From NCBI GenBank assembly GCA_963693305.1, contig OY855912.1, positions 4,211,501 to 4,275,500 on the forward strand: 64,000 nucleotides of DNA, read 5' to 3'. Shown in pieces: positions 12,219 through 21,555 of the stretch. The notes below the pieces were generated by a model. The model ran no database searches, had not been told where the DNA came from, and worked only from the letters and a program-made list of their open reading frames with translations. The DNA is from Meandrina meandrites (taxonomy: Eukaryota > Cnidaria > Anthozoa > Scleractinia > Meandrinidae). Positions within the stretch are counted from its first letter, which is position 1; each line of letters opens with the position of its first letter. Position numbers and translations under genes: made by a program.

Positions 12219-12797
12219 AACGATCTCATATCCAACAAGCGCGAGTGAAATAATTGTTTTATTAAAAACGCCCAAACGAATTGCAATATTTGAGCTCCCC
12301 AGCTGTTTTCGTTGACGTGTATCGGCTACGATATTTGTGGTCAATGGTATATGAGCTCATATACCATTGCCTGTTAACCAATCAAAACTCAGGAATTGCA
12401 ATATACCATTGCTAGTTTTTAATAACTACATGTATATGTAGATGTTTTAGTGGTTGTACAATTAATGAGTTCACATTTTGCATTTTGATGGTTTTTCCCT
12501 ACGCTCCTATAAAGTGCATGTTGCTATAAACAGGTAGCTTAAGAATCTTGTGTTTGTCATTGCAGTGCGATCAAAGTCGCTCATACCGGACAGACAATAG
12601 AACAAGCTGTGGAAAATGTTGTTGGTGCGGTCAGTGAAATAACCAGGATTGTCCCAAGAGGATGGAACAACATTCAATCTTTGAGCCTGAAAACACCTGA
12701 CTCAATATCTCTTCCAATCTATACTTCATTGCCAGAGAAATCCCTGGCTATAGAAGATACACAGCCACCAAATAAAAAGAGAAAAATGCAGACTTGA
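209..12797 (+). CDS. RSL1D1: Ribosomal L1 domain-containing protein 1-like (six exons)
   Basis: Six exons join in one open frame: 209-262, 364-506, 652-763, 2947-3095, 11749-11847, 12566-12797 (789 nt, 262 aa), each with GT-AG borders. The start MADSRSKAVRESQLDKKQ is the first ATG, and the frame runs straight into exon 2. Recognisable family blocks follow: LLNEHETILLILALKKIP (exon 2), PLPHSLHTDNVEVCLFSKE (exon 3), a 'YDVFVCDDTIYHLLPKLLGK' block (exon 4), SAIKVAHTGQTIEQAVENVV (exon 6), and a basic end NKKRKMQT. The family (human RSL1D1, yeast Cic1/Utp30) has an L1 fold that binds rRNA precursors in the nucleolus and acts in ribosome assembly, growth and senescence control. This copy ends just after the L1 fold, whereas human RSL1D1 has a long Lys-rich tail (about 490 aa). 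Intron 4 is 8.6 kb of nested repeats. The last two exons are duplicated downstream. Confidence 0.85.
966..2512. mobile_element. 1.55-kb TIR element, copy A (intron 3)
   Basis: The block begins TTCGACTATTTTG and ends CAAAATAGTCGAA, a 13-bp perfect terminal inverted repeat. The same sequence recurs in intron 4 as copies B (from 5104) and C (to 9465), with the same ends. No transposase frame is visible, so it is probably non-autonomous. I found no clear target duplication. Confidence 0.6.
3158..3850 (+). mobile_element. SINE split by a MITE
   Basis: The head, 3158-3264, holds the phrase 'agtggttaagtgcactgg' followed by 'actctggattgagtggtctg', typical of a tRNA-like SINE seen elsewhere in the window (30953, 53393). 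The body resumes at 3657 with 'gggggtaccagtgattttta' and the tail 'gaccagcatcccatcctggg'. The two halves are separated only by the TTAA element at 3265-3652, so the SINE was there first. Confidence 0.65.
3265..3652. mobile_element. TTAA-flanked MITE (piggyBac-type target site)
   Basis: A 15-bp perfect terminal inverted repeat, AGGGGCAGTCTCACC, bounds 388 bp and is flanked by TTAA at 3261-3264 and 3653-3656. TTAA duplication is characteristic of piggyBac superfamily transposition. No coding frame is present. A half copy with the same left end lies at 52604-52895. Confidence 0.8.
3950..4440. other. Pyrimidine-rich intron DNA, no gene seen
   Basis: This stretch of intron 4 is strongly T/C-rich on the + strand and degrades into short TTTCTTTT and TCTAC runs. 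It leads into the minisatellite that starts at about 4440 and may be its diverged edge. I see no coding or RNA signal. Confidence 0.4.
4440..5103. repeat. 56-bp minisatellite, left inverted arm
   Basis: Repeats of about 56 bp, built from 'tctacgcctctacgttcttt', 'tctacgcctcgacggttcta' and 'tttcttaattccaacc', fill about 4440-4940. A unique stretch to 5103 follows. The same order, reverse-complemented, is at 10455-10945, including the unique stretch, so the two are arms of one long inverted repeat around 5104-10450. Confidence 0.8.
5104..6367. mobile_element. TIR element, copy B (left part)
   Basis: Starts TTCGACTATTTTGC like copy A and follows it through 'gggactgttttaatttgtca' and 'gtatttttagctcgtcac', with indels. 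It is interrupted by the MITE at 6066-6279 and by the THAP element at 6368-8113. With copy C it may be one broken element. Confidence 0.55.
6066..6279. mobile_element. Short GC-rich MITE with GGCCGGCC core flanks
   Basis: Inverted ends AGGGCRCTTTCCATTTGTC enclose about 215 bp with 'ggccggccggtctgg' on one side and 'ggtctggccggcc' on the other. It interrupts copy B between 'ggatcggtagaaagtc' and 'taaataatgtaggatctcac', which are close together in copy A, so it is an insertion. Confidence 0.65.
6368..8113. mobile_element. TTAA-flanked element enclosing a THAP exon
   Basis: Inverted ends GGTCAAATGAACCAAA (about 6372) and TTTGGTTCATTTGACC (about 8096) are flanked by TTAA on both sides, with one odd base between TTAA and each end. 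About 1.7 kb lies inside. A THAP-domain frame runs on the minus strand (7469-7831). It sits within copy B/C of the other TIR element. The superfamily is uncertain: TTAA suggests piggyBac, while THAP suggests a P-type element. Confidence 0.55.
7469..7831 (-). CDS. THAP-type zinc finger fragment (transposon remnant)
   Basis: The 120-aa frame starts MVFCVALDCLNYSK and carries the THAP pattern: C4 and C9 (C-x4-C), then C50-x2-H53 in CAVHF, a hydrophobic/basic stretch, and AVPRTIF near residue 90, matching the family's AVPxxxF end. THAP domains are C2CH DNA-binding modules found in P-element transposases and host THAP proteins. Nothing after residue 95 looks conserved and no catalytic domain follows, so this is a lone DNA-binding exon inside a TIR element rather than a working transposase. 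It lies antisense in intron 4 of the RSL1D1-like gene. Expression is unknown. Confidence 0.6.
   Translation of the reverse strand: MVFCVALDCLNYSKSKVSTFKFPANSKLRKQWLLKMKRKEFQPGKNSCICAVHFTKDYFRENLAIRRFLGTDFKSLRLHLKEDAVPRTIFFLFGKEITGKNVFRSTKTPLSVRLLLTEGS
8285..9465. mobile_element. TIR element, copy C (right part)
   Basis: Matches copy A from 'caagtctattgtttgtcg' (about 1326) to its right TIR, ending GCAAAATAGGCGAA at about 9465. Similarity is high over about 1.2 kb, for example 'gcagcgtgcggccgatttac' and 'tgatggatagcataaaaagc'. The 5' part is missing or supplied by copy B. Confidence 0.6.
9589..9629 (-). ncRNA. Hammerhead-ribozyme-like motif a
   Basis: On the minus strand the order is TTCC, CTGAAGA, A, GTCTC-AGTTA-GAGAC, GAA, ACGCGT, C, GGAA. 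This reads as stem I (TTCC/GGAA), core CUGANGA, stem II (5 bp), core GAA, a self-complementary stem III (ACG/CGU) and cleavage base C17. One extra A precedes stem II compared with the usual consensus. With no loop on stem III, a dimer would be needed for activity. Confidence 0.55.
9842..9884 (-). ncRNA. Hammerhead-ribozyme-like motif b
   Basis: Second-family motif on the minus strand: CTCC, CTGAAGA, A, GTGTG-CGCTAGT-CACAC, GAA, ACGCGT, A, GGAG. Compared with motif a, stem II changes to GTGTG/CACAC and stem I to CTCC/GGAG. Both changes keep pairing and the core is unchanged. H17 is A. Confidence 0.55.
9937..9979 (+). ncRNA. Hammerhead-ribozyme-like motif c
   Basis: The mirror copy of motif b on the other arm of the 9771-10050 foldback, identical over 43 nt and on the plus strand. 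It starts CTCCCTGAAGAAG and ends CGCGTAGGAG. Confidence 0.55.
10311..10351 (+). ncRNA. Hammerhead-ribozyme-like motif d (decayed stem III)
   Basis: The plus-strand partner of motif a: TTCC, CTGAAGA, A, GTCTC/GAGAC stem II, GAA, then ACACGT instead of ACGCGT. The change breaks one stem III pair. The rest matches motif a. Confidence 0.5.
10455..10945. repeat. 56-bp minisatellite, right inverted arm
   Basis: Reverse complement of 4440-5103: unique part first ('ggttgcaattaaaatgaaaa', then 'aaagccgtataacagtag'), then six or so copies of the 56-bp unit ('gtagaggcgtagaggttgga', 'attaagaaatagaaccgtcg'). It ends shortly before 10950. Confidence 0.8.
11130..11235. repeat. GAGACGAGACTCTTGTCTC tandem/inverted cluster
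   Basis: About four 20-21-bp units alternate between 'gagacgagactcttgtctct' and its inverted form 'ctcgagatgagagtcttgtc', so the block can fold on itself. It lies in intron 4 and breaks no exon. Confidence 0.6.
11886..11955 (+). mobile_element. SINE head fragment (intron 5)
   Basis: 'ggtgcagtattagtggccta' and 'catgctggactctggataaa' match the head of the split SINE at 3158 and the fuller copy at 30953. The body is missing here. Confidence 0.45.
12143..12258. repeat. Hairpin with GGCGCGTAGCGCC tip
   Basis: Imperfect arms of about 50 bp ('aacaattattccacgagcgc' and 'gagtgaaataattgtt', then 'gttggatatgagat' and 'atctcatatccaac') close on the tip GAGGCGCGTAGCGCCGAG. It lies in intron 5, 310 bp before exon 6. 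It is one of a series of palindromes with GC-rich tips in this window. Confidence 0.7.
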
Positions 12798-13712
12798 AGT
12801 GCAAAAAGACTAACAATAATCTTGTGACGTGCAACAGAGAAGATAAAAAGCTTTGGACTCAAAATTGTGTTGGCCCTTGTGCTTAATATACAAGGAATCT
12901 ATTATTCCTTCTAGAACGCATAATTGATCCGTATGTGTCGTTAAATATTGGTAATCAATGTACATTTGACCTTTTGCATTCAAAGACAAAATCACTTTTA
13001 AACACCTGTATTAGGTGACCCTCCATGTGAGTGGGAATTGAAGTCTTTTATTTAACTTTTATAGCCATATAATTTTACCATAATGCACAGTTAGAGATGC
13101 AATGGCCAATGGTGTAAAATAGATAAAAATGAAATCTACCAGCTGAACAAGTTAAACAAGCAAAACTCATTAAAAACGATCTGGTCCAAGAATACAGTTA
13201 ATATGCCATCCACTGCATTTGCAGAAGCTACGAATCCGGTGAAATTATTTATTTTATCCATAATCGGAGTAAACTTATACCTGATTCACACCAACAAAAC
13301 ATGCTCAGTTAAACCAGGTTTAAGAAAATGAAAATCAGCAAGAGACAACTGACAGACTAAATTTTACATAGGGTTCAAGTATGCTATAGTAATTCTATAA
13401 CAATAGCTTTGGCATGCGTACCACACAGTTGGAAGTCACACAATGTTGTAATGAGCTGAAATTCATAGTTTTTGCTTGGTATTCAATCGAGCAGACTCCC
13501 ATCACTGCAGTTCTATGCTGTAATATTTTGCAAGTTACATGAACTCATCCTTTTTATTCATATAAATTCTATCGAGTGAGTATTGTTCTTCAATACCACC
13601 ACAACAGCAACAATTAGTATTTCCATATATAGATGGTGTTACCTAGATAAAAATTACAATAAAAGACAAAGAAAAAAGAATAAAATTACAGTAGCAAACT
13701 ATAACATTGATC
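12798..13712. other. RSL1D1 3' flank and GPCR1 3' flank, no further gene
   Basis: 12798-13030 is similar to 32579-32880 and is thus duplicated with the last exon. 13410-13620 matches blocks downstream of the other GPCR copies (33825-34021, 40705-40845, 56975-57195), including 'gctgtaatattttg' and 'gagtgagtattgttcttcaa'. These are probably conserved receptor 3' untranslated or flanking sequence. A partial copy of the 16966-17200 MITE is seen near 13275-13330. Confidence 0.5.
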
Positions 13713-14009
13713 ATAGTTAATAGAGGGAAGTGGTTATGAAGCCCGGCAAACATCAAAGGGGCAAACAAAGAGGCCACGATTTAGGTTAAAAGGTGCATGA
13801 CCGTGTACATCTTTTGTTTTGCGCTCATACACTATGCATGAGTTACGTAATCGCAATGTTTTTATTGGTTGGTTGCATGAACACACGTAACGTAACCACC
13901 TGTATTTTGACAGGTTTTGTGCACGGTCAACCCCCAAAATAGCGAACAAAAACTTATAACAAAAAACTTTGCCGGGGTTCACCCGACAATTTCCCTCTAT
14001 CAACTATAT
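13713..14009. mobile_element. MITE just downstream of GPCR1
   Basis: Imperfect inverted ends of about 40 bp run from 'catagttaatagagggaagt' through 'gcccggcaaa' and are mirrored by 'tttgccggggttcacccg' and 'tttccctctatcaactat'. About 295 bp long and non-coding, it lies 90 bp past the GPCR1 stop, so it may be in the transcript tail. Confidence 0.65.
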
Positions 14010-14096
14010 GCATTGATTGATAACATTAACTCACTTAAGTAGAAGACTTTTCATCGTGAGGTCTAAGATTACAGAGTTCTCTTATATGTAGTGACA

Positions 14097-17000
14097 TTAC
14101 TCCGCGGAAGATTGTCCTGCAGTGTGGATCGGGTGGGTGGTGTTGTTGGCAAGTTCTATGTCCCAAGGGTCTGGCGTAGGATGAACCATCGGTGCAGAGG
14201 AACCAGTGCAGAAAATCATTCTCTTCATCTTCTCACTGAATTGCTGGTTCAACAGAGCGTACACAAACGGATTGACAGCAGAATTGAACAGAACCATTGT
14301 TCTGATAATGGCGAGTACCACCGGACTTGCGGCGTAAGATACAAAGCTTCGAAATGTGTAAAAAACTGACTCTGCCCCCCAACAGATTCCAAATATGGCA
14401 GTGACAGTAACGACCATCAAGGTGACACGCTTCCGCACCCTCATTACACCCTGTGTATATGGAGATGCAAAAGAAACCAAGGAATTTATACAGCTATTTC
14501 GAGAAAGGTTGTCGGAAAAAAGCACCAAAGTGCACGCGACAAGACCGAAAGGTGGTCTGGGCATTCACTGCAATTTTGCATATTGGCCTAGAGGAAATGT
14601 ACAAGTTTGTATTTTTGCACGTGAAGAATTAATTTTGTTTTTCCTCTCAGGAGGCCTTTATCTGTAGCTTTACTTCAACCGTTGCATGTCTTTGAGCTAG
14701 GAAAATTCTTTTAAAATTCAGTGTGGCTAAACGTGCCTTGTTTCCACATGTCCGAAGAGAAAGAAAACTTGCAAATTCACGTTTATTGTGTCGTTATATT
14801 ACTTTTGCACAGTAGAACCACACTAACTCGAACTCGGTTAACTCGAACTCCCCGCTAACTCGAACTTATTTAGCTTTCCCTTGGCTCAAATGTGACTCAA
14901 ATTCACCCCATTGACTCGAACCCTATTTTTCAAACGTAGCTGATTGACTTGTCGAAATCTTGAATCTTTATTGATAACAGGATTTACCAATTAGCCTGAA
15001 GATATTTGTGCAAATATTGTATAACCAAAGTCACAGTTGGTATAAGGTCTTAAAAGTGTTTCAAAAGTGTACTAAAATAACCTGTGATTGCGAAGAACAA
15101 TAAAACTTCGATGAATACTTAATAATTAACAGGAAACTTGAAAGTCAACACCAACCCCGCTAACTCGAACTGCTCTGCGTTTCCCTTGGGGGTTCGAGTA
15201 AGCGAGGGTCTACTGTATTCAGCACGTACAGTAGCTCTCTACTTCTACCAATACTACCTTTCGGTCTTGTCGCATGCACTTCTGTGCTTTTTTTCCGACA
15301 ACTTTTCTCGAAATAGCTGTATGTATATTTTAAATAAGTCTAGAGCTTATTTTCATTTAAAAAATAACCTGGTGGGCATATTTGCTGAGGAAATTTTCAA
15401 AACCTAATTGCACTTGTGCACGTAGAATTGGAATGAATTGGCGCGTGGAAAGATTTAGGGGTCTATAAGAAGAAGAAGTCTTAGGAAAAGGGGACACCCT
15501 TACATTCTGCCACGTGTGAGAACTGAACGTCATAACCGCTGTTTTGTAAACAGATGCCTTTTTAACTTAATTTAACTGTTTTTCATATTTTTGTCATAGT
15601 TTGTAACTTGTTTTTATAGTAATAATTTTAATGAAATTGCAATTTTCCGGAACGGGGTTATTTCCGGGTGAGCTCATTATCAAAGATTTTAGGTATTTTC
15701 GCTCATTGTTTATAATTTATCATGAAAAGTTGCTTTTACCTCTCATGTTTGTTCTCCGGGAGTTTTCTGAGGTTAAAAGTAGATATTGACTTTTAACTTT
15801 TATTGAACAACACTCCGCCGTAATGATTTTATCAAACAACGCTCCGCCATATTGACTTTTAACTTTTATCATCTTTTTTGGTGCCACTACAATAAAAGAA
15901 GCAACTTCGCTCCCCATTTTTAAAAATCTTCTTAGACTTTATTTTAGAGAGCAGTTTTTATTTTTAATTTTTTTAAAATAATTATATTTCATTTGTATTT
16001 TTTAAGCGCTTTTTACCCGTTTTTTTATAATTGTAAATATTAATCTTTATATATAGAAATTTAATGTAGTCTTAATTTACGCAGGGCCCCTTTTGATACC
16101 AGCCAAGTGCTGATTGGGCCACCCTGCCTAAATAAAGTTGACCTTACCCTCTAGGAGAGAGAGACCCTGGGAACGAGGTTGTGAAACTGGTCGAAAAGTC
16201 AGTTCAGAAAATCTTCTTTAAACGGTGACCCGTATCTATTCATTTACGCAATGGTTATGTTGCAGTTAATTTTTCAAGACGCGCATTTTTTGCAGGAACA
16301 ATTTCACCGATTTCTTTGAGTTTTGGCATCCTAAAAGAGAGATGTTCGAATGTGAAGGAAATGGTATTTATTTTGTAATTGGAGTAAAATGTTTTGAGAT
16401 ATGAACATCTTTTGAAAACCTCATTTAATCAAAAAAAGTCCATGATTTTAAAACCAGACAACAGATTGTTTCCATACTTTATCCGAAAAGCCACAGAGCT
16501 CTCAAAGTTTGTATCTACAACTTTGATTTTATAGTTTTCAGCAGAAGAAACCTGATGACAGCAGTTGTGGTAACTCACAGATGTTCCTCTCAAGTTAGGA
16601 GAAAACATGATAAGAAAATAAGGAAAAATTCTTGGTGCATTCTATATATAAAGTTTACCTTTTGTTGGTGGGTGAGTTGATTGTCGCTATTACGCTTGAA
16701 CCACAAAGTGTACACAACTCTGGAGTACAATGCGACCATCAGTGCCAAGAGAAGAAATACCACGACCAACCACGTCACAGTATAAGCTTTCTCCATCCAC
16801 TTCTCAGGCCAGATCGACCCGCAGGAGTTGCCGCTCTTCTTCTTCTTAATGTCCTTGACAAGGAACATTGGGATATCAAGTATAAAACCGACGACCCAGC
16901 TAGCAGAAATAATTACCTGAAATTTTAAACGAGTGTAGACGCTTGTTAGACACTTGCGGTGTCTAATACCCCATTCACACCAAAGCTAAGACATGTTTAA

Positions 17001-20000
17001 AGGCTGTTTAGTTTAACATGGTTTAAAACTGTTTTCCTCATTGAAGTTGCTAACTTAAACTTAGCAAAATGAAAACACAAGCTAGAGTTGACTTGAACCC
17101 TATGAAAAGTCCAGTCTTTCTCTCCAGTTTTCTCTTATTGATTTTCATTTTGTCAAACCTGGTTTAACTAAACATGTTTTGTTGGTGTGAATAGGGTATA
17201 AGTCGACTATTGTCGACATTAAGGAGAGTGGGCATCACAAAACAGAAAAAGCTATTTCTTTGCATAAAAGACTTCAGCAAACTATTAGATTATTGAGCAG
17301 ACAGAAATAAATCTTTCTTTAGGAGAACATAGGGCGTCTTCCATGTCTCTTCACCTGATAACTCAAATGGGCGTGTTTTTTTGGCCTTTGGCCAAGACAG
17401 GTTCGTTGCTTCCATGCGTTTTGTGCAGCGCTTTTATTACTGCTCAGACCGACCCCTTCCCTTGGAACTGGGCCATGCAGAGCTCTTCATTTGAGATGGT
17501 GCTTGGCCATCGGATCTTCAGGATATTCTAAAAACATTTCTTAATAAATGTCAGCAGCTTGTTAGATTGATATCTATAATTCTAAGCTAGACAAAAAGAC
17601 AGGGTCGGAAATGTTTCTTCTGACAATATACTCACAACTTGATTTCAGTCCAAAAACAATTTAAACAACGGGTTTTAATCGGCTAAACTCACTGATACAT
17701 ATGACAAAACTCGATCGATCTCACTCGCCATGTGCTCTTCGAAAAACACAACACATCCCATAATGTTTTGAAAACAGTTCTTAGTCCCGACCGTGCGTGG
17801 GCTGGTGACGCCTGACTAATCTTACAACATTCGCTTAAACCAAGTCCAAAGTGATACGATTACATTTGCATAACTCGAATCTCGACAACAGATTTAACAT
17901 TATTTTGTGTCGAAGATCCTGAACTTTGTTCTTAACCGAATGGCATTTGCTTTCCAATCAGGCATTAGCATTAGAATTTCGTATCCTGGCAATGATGTCC
18001 TCCTCTGTCCCTCTATTTTTATTCCCAAAAGCTACCCAGAAGAAAAGTTTTGTCAAATCATAACTCTGTAACGTTTTCGTTGGGAAGGAAAGATGCGTGA
18101 CGAGCCAAAAGAACGTCTGCGGAGGCCAACATTGGTAACCAAGCTTCAGTTTCGGAATGGACAATGTCACAGACTCTATTAAAAAAATGGCTGTCAATTT
18201 TAAATTCTTTTGTATGTAGTTAGCCTTACTAGCCTCGATTTTGAATTGATAAAAATTGAACGAGGTTAGTGAGGCTAATTTATATGCATACAAAAGAATT
18301 TTAAACTCGCAGCCATTTTTGAATTAGGGTCTATATCTGCTGTAGTTCAGGACTTGATTAGGTCGAAACTGTTCTTTGATTATTAGATGAAATTGCGTCC
18401 CTCATTAGGAAAAAAATATGGCGGCCATAGAATTATACTATTATTTAAGTAGATTCCATTATCAATATTATTCGTTTTCATTTAAATCATTCTAGATAAC
18501 ACTTTTAAATTAATAGCACTTCTTGGGTCCTTTTTACATGGTCTCGGGTACCCGAGACAACCCTCCCTACCGAGGCAACTTTACCGAGCGTTTACACGAG
18601 AAAAAGGTGTCCCTGCTAGCCGAGTTAAAGTTGACCCTCCTTGATTATTCATAAAGCTTTTTAATATTGAAATCCCCAGACATATGTCTTCGTGTGAGGT
18701 TCTTTCATTTATTCGATCAGTGTTGGCTTTGCCGAGTTTATTTTGCTTTTGTAATGTAAAATTGTGCTTTAAAACCTGACATTTCGAAAATACATGACAC
18801 TCGGCACGCCGTGAGTTGTCCCGGCTTAGGCGAGCCAAAGTGTTTATATGAGAAAAAGTTGTCCCGCCTGCCAGGGTTACCTTACCTGCCGAGACGAGAC
18901 AACTCGCCCACCCGAGTTGTCTCGCCCCCCGAGACAACTCGGGGTGGATCTTTTAAACGGTTGGTGGAATCTTTCAACATATTTTAGTGAAAATAGGGCC
19001 TAGGTATAGGTAGAGGTATAGGTATGGGTATAGATATAGCTAGAGATATAGGTACAGGTATCAACCGAACTAACCTTCAGTTTAGTCTTGGTAAGTTTCC
19101 ATTTATTACCAAGAGGATACATTACTGCATAATATCGTTCAATGGCGATTGCAAGTAGAGTAACAAACGAGGAACCTGATCCAACCCACGCGACACTTCC
19201 ATCTGTCAGTAATTTGCATAAAACTGTACCAGTTATCCCGTCTGGATGGTGGGCGATGAAAATTAGATCGAAGAAAATCATTGGGGCTATAAACGCGGCG
19301 TAAAGGATATCTGCTATAGCCAGGTTCACGAGTAAATAATTCATAGGTTTCCTATAAAATTGAAAGTATTTGATGAATCTAATATCATTATATGGCAGAA
19401 ATAGGAAGGCGCAGTGTTGTCACGCGCGCGTGCAGAAAACTTCGGTATTAGAATTTTGAGTTTCAGTAGTTAATAGTCAAGAGCTGCGGATATAACTGTC
19501 ATGTTTTCGGCATTAGCATTAGTAGTATCATCCTTATCGTGGGTAATCTCTATCGAATGACCTAATCAACCGATTTTGAAATTTCCTGACAATTTCTGTT
19601 TCCTCTTGTTTTCGAGTTCAAAAACTGAGAAGAGATTAATGACGTAACGACGAACAAAATGTGTACCAATCAGGCCAGTTTAAAGGCGGTGCTTATTCCA
19701 TGAGAGAGAAAACTAGCTACTCGCCGGCTATATTAATGAAGTACCAATTATTTGCTTAAAAAATAATCTTTCCGCCTTTATTTCAGGGATTTTTCAAGGA
19801 ATGGTTTATCGGCCTCCCCCCCCCCCCCCCCCCCCCCGCCAAGGTCGTTTATTAAGGCACAGCAAAATTGATTTGTATTGAGAAGAAAGCCTTTAGCTTG
19901 CTTGAATTTCACTATTGTCATAGAAAGTCAGAAAATAACAACAAATAATACAAATCACCCACCCACCTTGTTAAAGGAGCTACGTCACAGAGATTTCGCA

Positions 20001-20518
20001 GATTTTTGGTCTAAACTGTTCTGAAATTGGTGGTAGGCAACATAATCCACGAAAAACATTATTTTTGAGCATCTAAAGGAAGATGTGACCTTAATTTGCG
20101 AATATAAATCAAACTAAGGCTATAAATATTGATATTTTGAAGATGCTCGGAAACGACTTGAAAAGTTTAGCCTTAATTTTTCAAGTTGCAATCCATTTCC
20201 ATCCAAGCCATCCGCAGCCAAAGACGCTTGTTAACAGTTTCAGTGCTCTAATATAGAAATTGTTAATAAAAATGGACCATTATTTTTAGGTTTCCTACGA
20301 CACAAATATAAATTTTGGATGTTCAAAAATCTGTTAAAATCCGTGACAAAGCTCCTTTAACGTCTAGAAATACGACCACTCATTAGGTTATTTCCTGCAT
20401 ACCTCATATCTCGATATTTCTTTATGATCGCACAAACGAGAGTGTTCCCTACGATATCTACAATGACGAGTATGGAGAGAACCGTTGTTATGGCAATAGG
20501 TGCAGCTGATTCGGACAT
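14097..20518 (-). CDS. Class A peptide-receptor-like GPCR, copy 1
   Basis: Coding exons on the minus strand are 20518-20403, 19351-19075, 16916-16659 and 14450-14097 (1005 nt, 334 aa), all GT-AG. The start MSESAAPIAI gives a very short N-terminus. TM1 holds GN25; TM2 NLAIAD53; TM3 starts after C84 and ends ERYYAV (R111); TM4 has W138; extracellular loop 2 has C163, the likely disulfide partner of C84; TM6 reads FGICWGAE (C240-W241) and lacks the usual Pro of CWxP; TM7 has NPFVY (277-281). A basic helix 8 (QQFSEKMKRM) and a short acidic/Thr tail follow. These are hallmarks of rhodopsin-family receptors, probably neuropeptide-type; the ligand is not identifiable. TM5 also lacks its usual Pro (LLLALMVALYS), present in the other copies. 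An AG acceptor 31 nt before the ATG suggests a separate 5' leader exon. Confidence 0.9.
14485..15325. repeat. Inverted pair around the pogo-like MITE (GPCR1 intron 3)
   Basis: 'cagctatttcgagaaaggtt' and 'gcgacaagaccgaaaggtgg' at 14485-14560 return inverted at 15245-15325. The arms are about 80 bp and enclose the 14811-15216 MITE. The left arm starts 35 bp from exon 4. Confidence 0.7.
14811..15216. mobile_element. Pogo/Tigger-like MITE
   Basis: The ends read CAGTAGAACCACACTAACTC and the mirror 'gagtaagcgagggtctactg', with repeats of 'taactcgaac' inside the left end. This CAGT..(ACTCGAAC) form is typical of pogo-related MITEs inserting at TA. The right flank is TA; the left flank is altered. 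Confidence 0.65.
15900..16150 (+). mobile_element. LINE 3' end fragment
   Basis: A T-rich stretch is followed by 'gcagggccccttttgatacc', 'gggccaccctgcctaaataa' and 'agttgacctta'. A related GCAGGGCCCC tail is at 27590-27790. Only the untranslated tail remains, with no reverse transcriptase frame. 'gagaccctgggaacgaggtt' after 16165 is a motif repeated at 33405. Confidence 0.5.
16151..16658. other. GPCR1 intron 3 remainder, nothing recognised
   Basis: AT-rich intron DNA between the LINE tail and exon 3. No repeat ends, frames or RNA motifs were recognised. Confidence 0.4.
16966..17200. mobile_element. MITE with ATTCACACCAA ends (GPCR1 intron 2)
   Basis: Inverted ends 'taccccattcacaccaaa' and 'ttggtgtgaatagggta' bound about 235 bp. 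Inside, 'aacatggtttaaaac' and 'cctggtttaactaaacatg' are also mirrored. No coding. Confidence 0.7.
18168..18325. repeat. Inverted-repeat MITE, about 60-bp arms
   Basis: 'aaaaatggctg', 'ttaaattcttttgtatg' and 'ttagccttactagcctcg' are mirrored by 'cgaggttagtgaggctaa', 'catacaaaagaattttaaa' and 'cagccattttt'. It lies in GPCR1 intron 2. Confidence 0.7.
18520..18960. repeat. GAGACAACTCG-rich repeat
   Basis: Both ends hold runs of 'cccgagacaac', 'cgagttgtctcg' and related words, and the middle is AT-rich. Full terminal repeats could not be aligned, so the class is open. A minus-strand frame over it is a by-product of the repeats. Confidence 0.4.
19816..19837 (+). repeat. Poly-C run, 22 nt
   Basis: Uninterrupted C tract in GPCR1 intron 1. 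Its length may be uncertain in the assembly. On the minus strand it is a G-run. Confidence 0.9.
19975..20356. mobile_element. TTAA-flanked MITE, family 2 (GPCR1 intron 1)
   Basis: The ends AGGAGCTACGTCAC and GTGACAAAGCTCCT are flanked by TTAA at 19971-19974 and 20357-20360. Related copies are at 35897-36278 (inverted, GPCR2 intron 2) and 32927-33149 (shortened). No coding. Confidence 0.8.
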
Positions 20519-20619
20519 GATGGAAGAGTGCCAATGTTAGTTCAGTGACCTGCATGGAAAAACAAAACATCGATGCGTGAAGAAAATTGAGAAAATTGCG
20601 AACAAAGTGTAAATATGAA

Positions 20620-20694
20620 GGTGATAATAAAGTGATCGTCGCAGTGAATTTCCAATTTAAGCAATTGGAATGAAGAAGCGTGAAAAAAAAATCA

Positions 20695-20728
<34 letters not shown>

Positions 20729-20865
20729 GATACCGGTGCGATGCTCTACCAACTGAGCTATGAAGCCACACATTGGGAGCGAGGTCAATTGTGAGTTCTT
20801 ATCTTCCCTTGAAAGGAGTGAAATGACTTATAGTATATGAAACGATTCATAGAAGCACAGGTAGA
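20620..20865 (-). mobile_element. tRNA-headed SINE, copy 1
   Basis: The tRNA-like core at 20696-20767 is followed on the minus strand by a T-run and 'ttcattccaattgcttaaat', and preceded by 'cacaattgacctcgctccca'. The whole unit of about 200 bp recurs at 26240-26495 in the same orientation, which fits a dispersed repeat rather than a stand-alone tRNA gene. Confidence 0.6.
20696..20767 (-). tRNA. tRNA-like, Thr(GGT) position, probably SINE-borne
   Basis: A 72-nt cloverleaf: acceptor GGCTTCA/TGAAGCC pairs fully, D-arm GCTC/GAGC with AGTTGGTA, T-arm ACGGG-TTCGAAT-CCCGT. Box A TAGCTCAGTTGG and box B GGTTCGAATCC are intact. The anticodon loop CCGGTAT puts GGT at 34-36, but position 33 is C instead of the invariant T and pair 31-39 is A-C. 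A tRNA-derived repeat head is likelier than a working tRNA-Thr. Confidence 0.5.
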
Positions 20866-21555
20866 CCAAGCATGATATTTGCATAATTAAAAAATGGCGG
20901 TCTTTATATAAGAATAGCAGGAAATAGTTACACGATTCCCTCACTTACTTCCTGGCTCGTAGCATTTGGCTTCTTCTTAATTGTGGCAGAGAGCGTTTTA
21001 GTTTTAGTTTTGGTTTTAGTTTTGAAAGCATTTTCTTCAGACACGCGATTCCACGTCTCGATTTGACGAGGCGTCAATTTTGTCCTCACCGTGTGGTAGT
21101 GGAAACTAATTGAAGCGCGAGCAAACATAGCGTGTCCCTCTCCGCTGGGGTTTAATTTGACTAGTGCCCAGTCTATTTCGGGCTATTTTGTTACTGTCGT
21201 GAGCGACACGGCCTATATAGCGGCTATTTTGAACAGATCTTTGATTTTCAGAAGCGACTAGTTGCCGGGATATGCGAGGTATGAGCAAGACGTTTTCAGA
21301 AAAACATTCTTGCGTCATTGTTTCACTCACATGCGGATCCGAATGGCAGCCAAAACTATTTTTGTGGGTGAAATTCGAGCTTATTTCAATACGTGTCGAA
21401 CGCTAGAAGCGACTGAAGTGTCCTACCTTGTCATATTATTATACACGGTAATAGTAGCTAATAGTAATTAGACGTAAAATAGCTCCAAATTGCTTGCAAA
21501 CACGCTGTAACGTTATCAAACAACACAATGTTATGTTTTATCGACTTTATTTAGC
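20866..21555. other. GPCR1 upstream DNA, nothing recognised
   Basis: Contains a short run of (GTTTTA/GTTTTG) on the + strand at 20997-21025, but no gene, no clear repeat ends and no promoter that I can support. Confidence 0.4.

Noticed and set aside
20696..20767. Functional tRNA-Thr gene
   Set aside because: C33, the A-C pair in the anticodon stem and the repeated surrounding unit at 26240 favour a SINE head.
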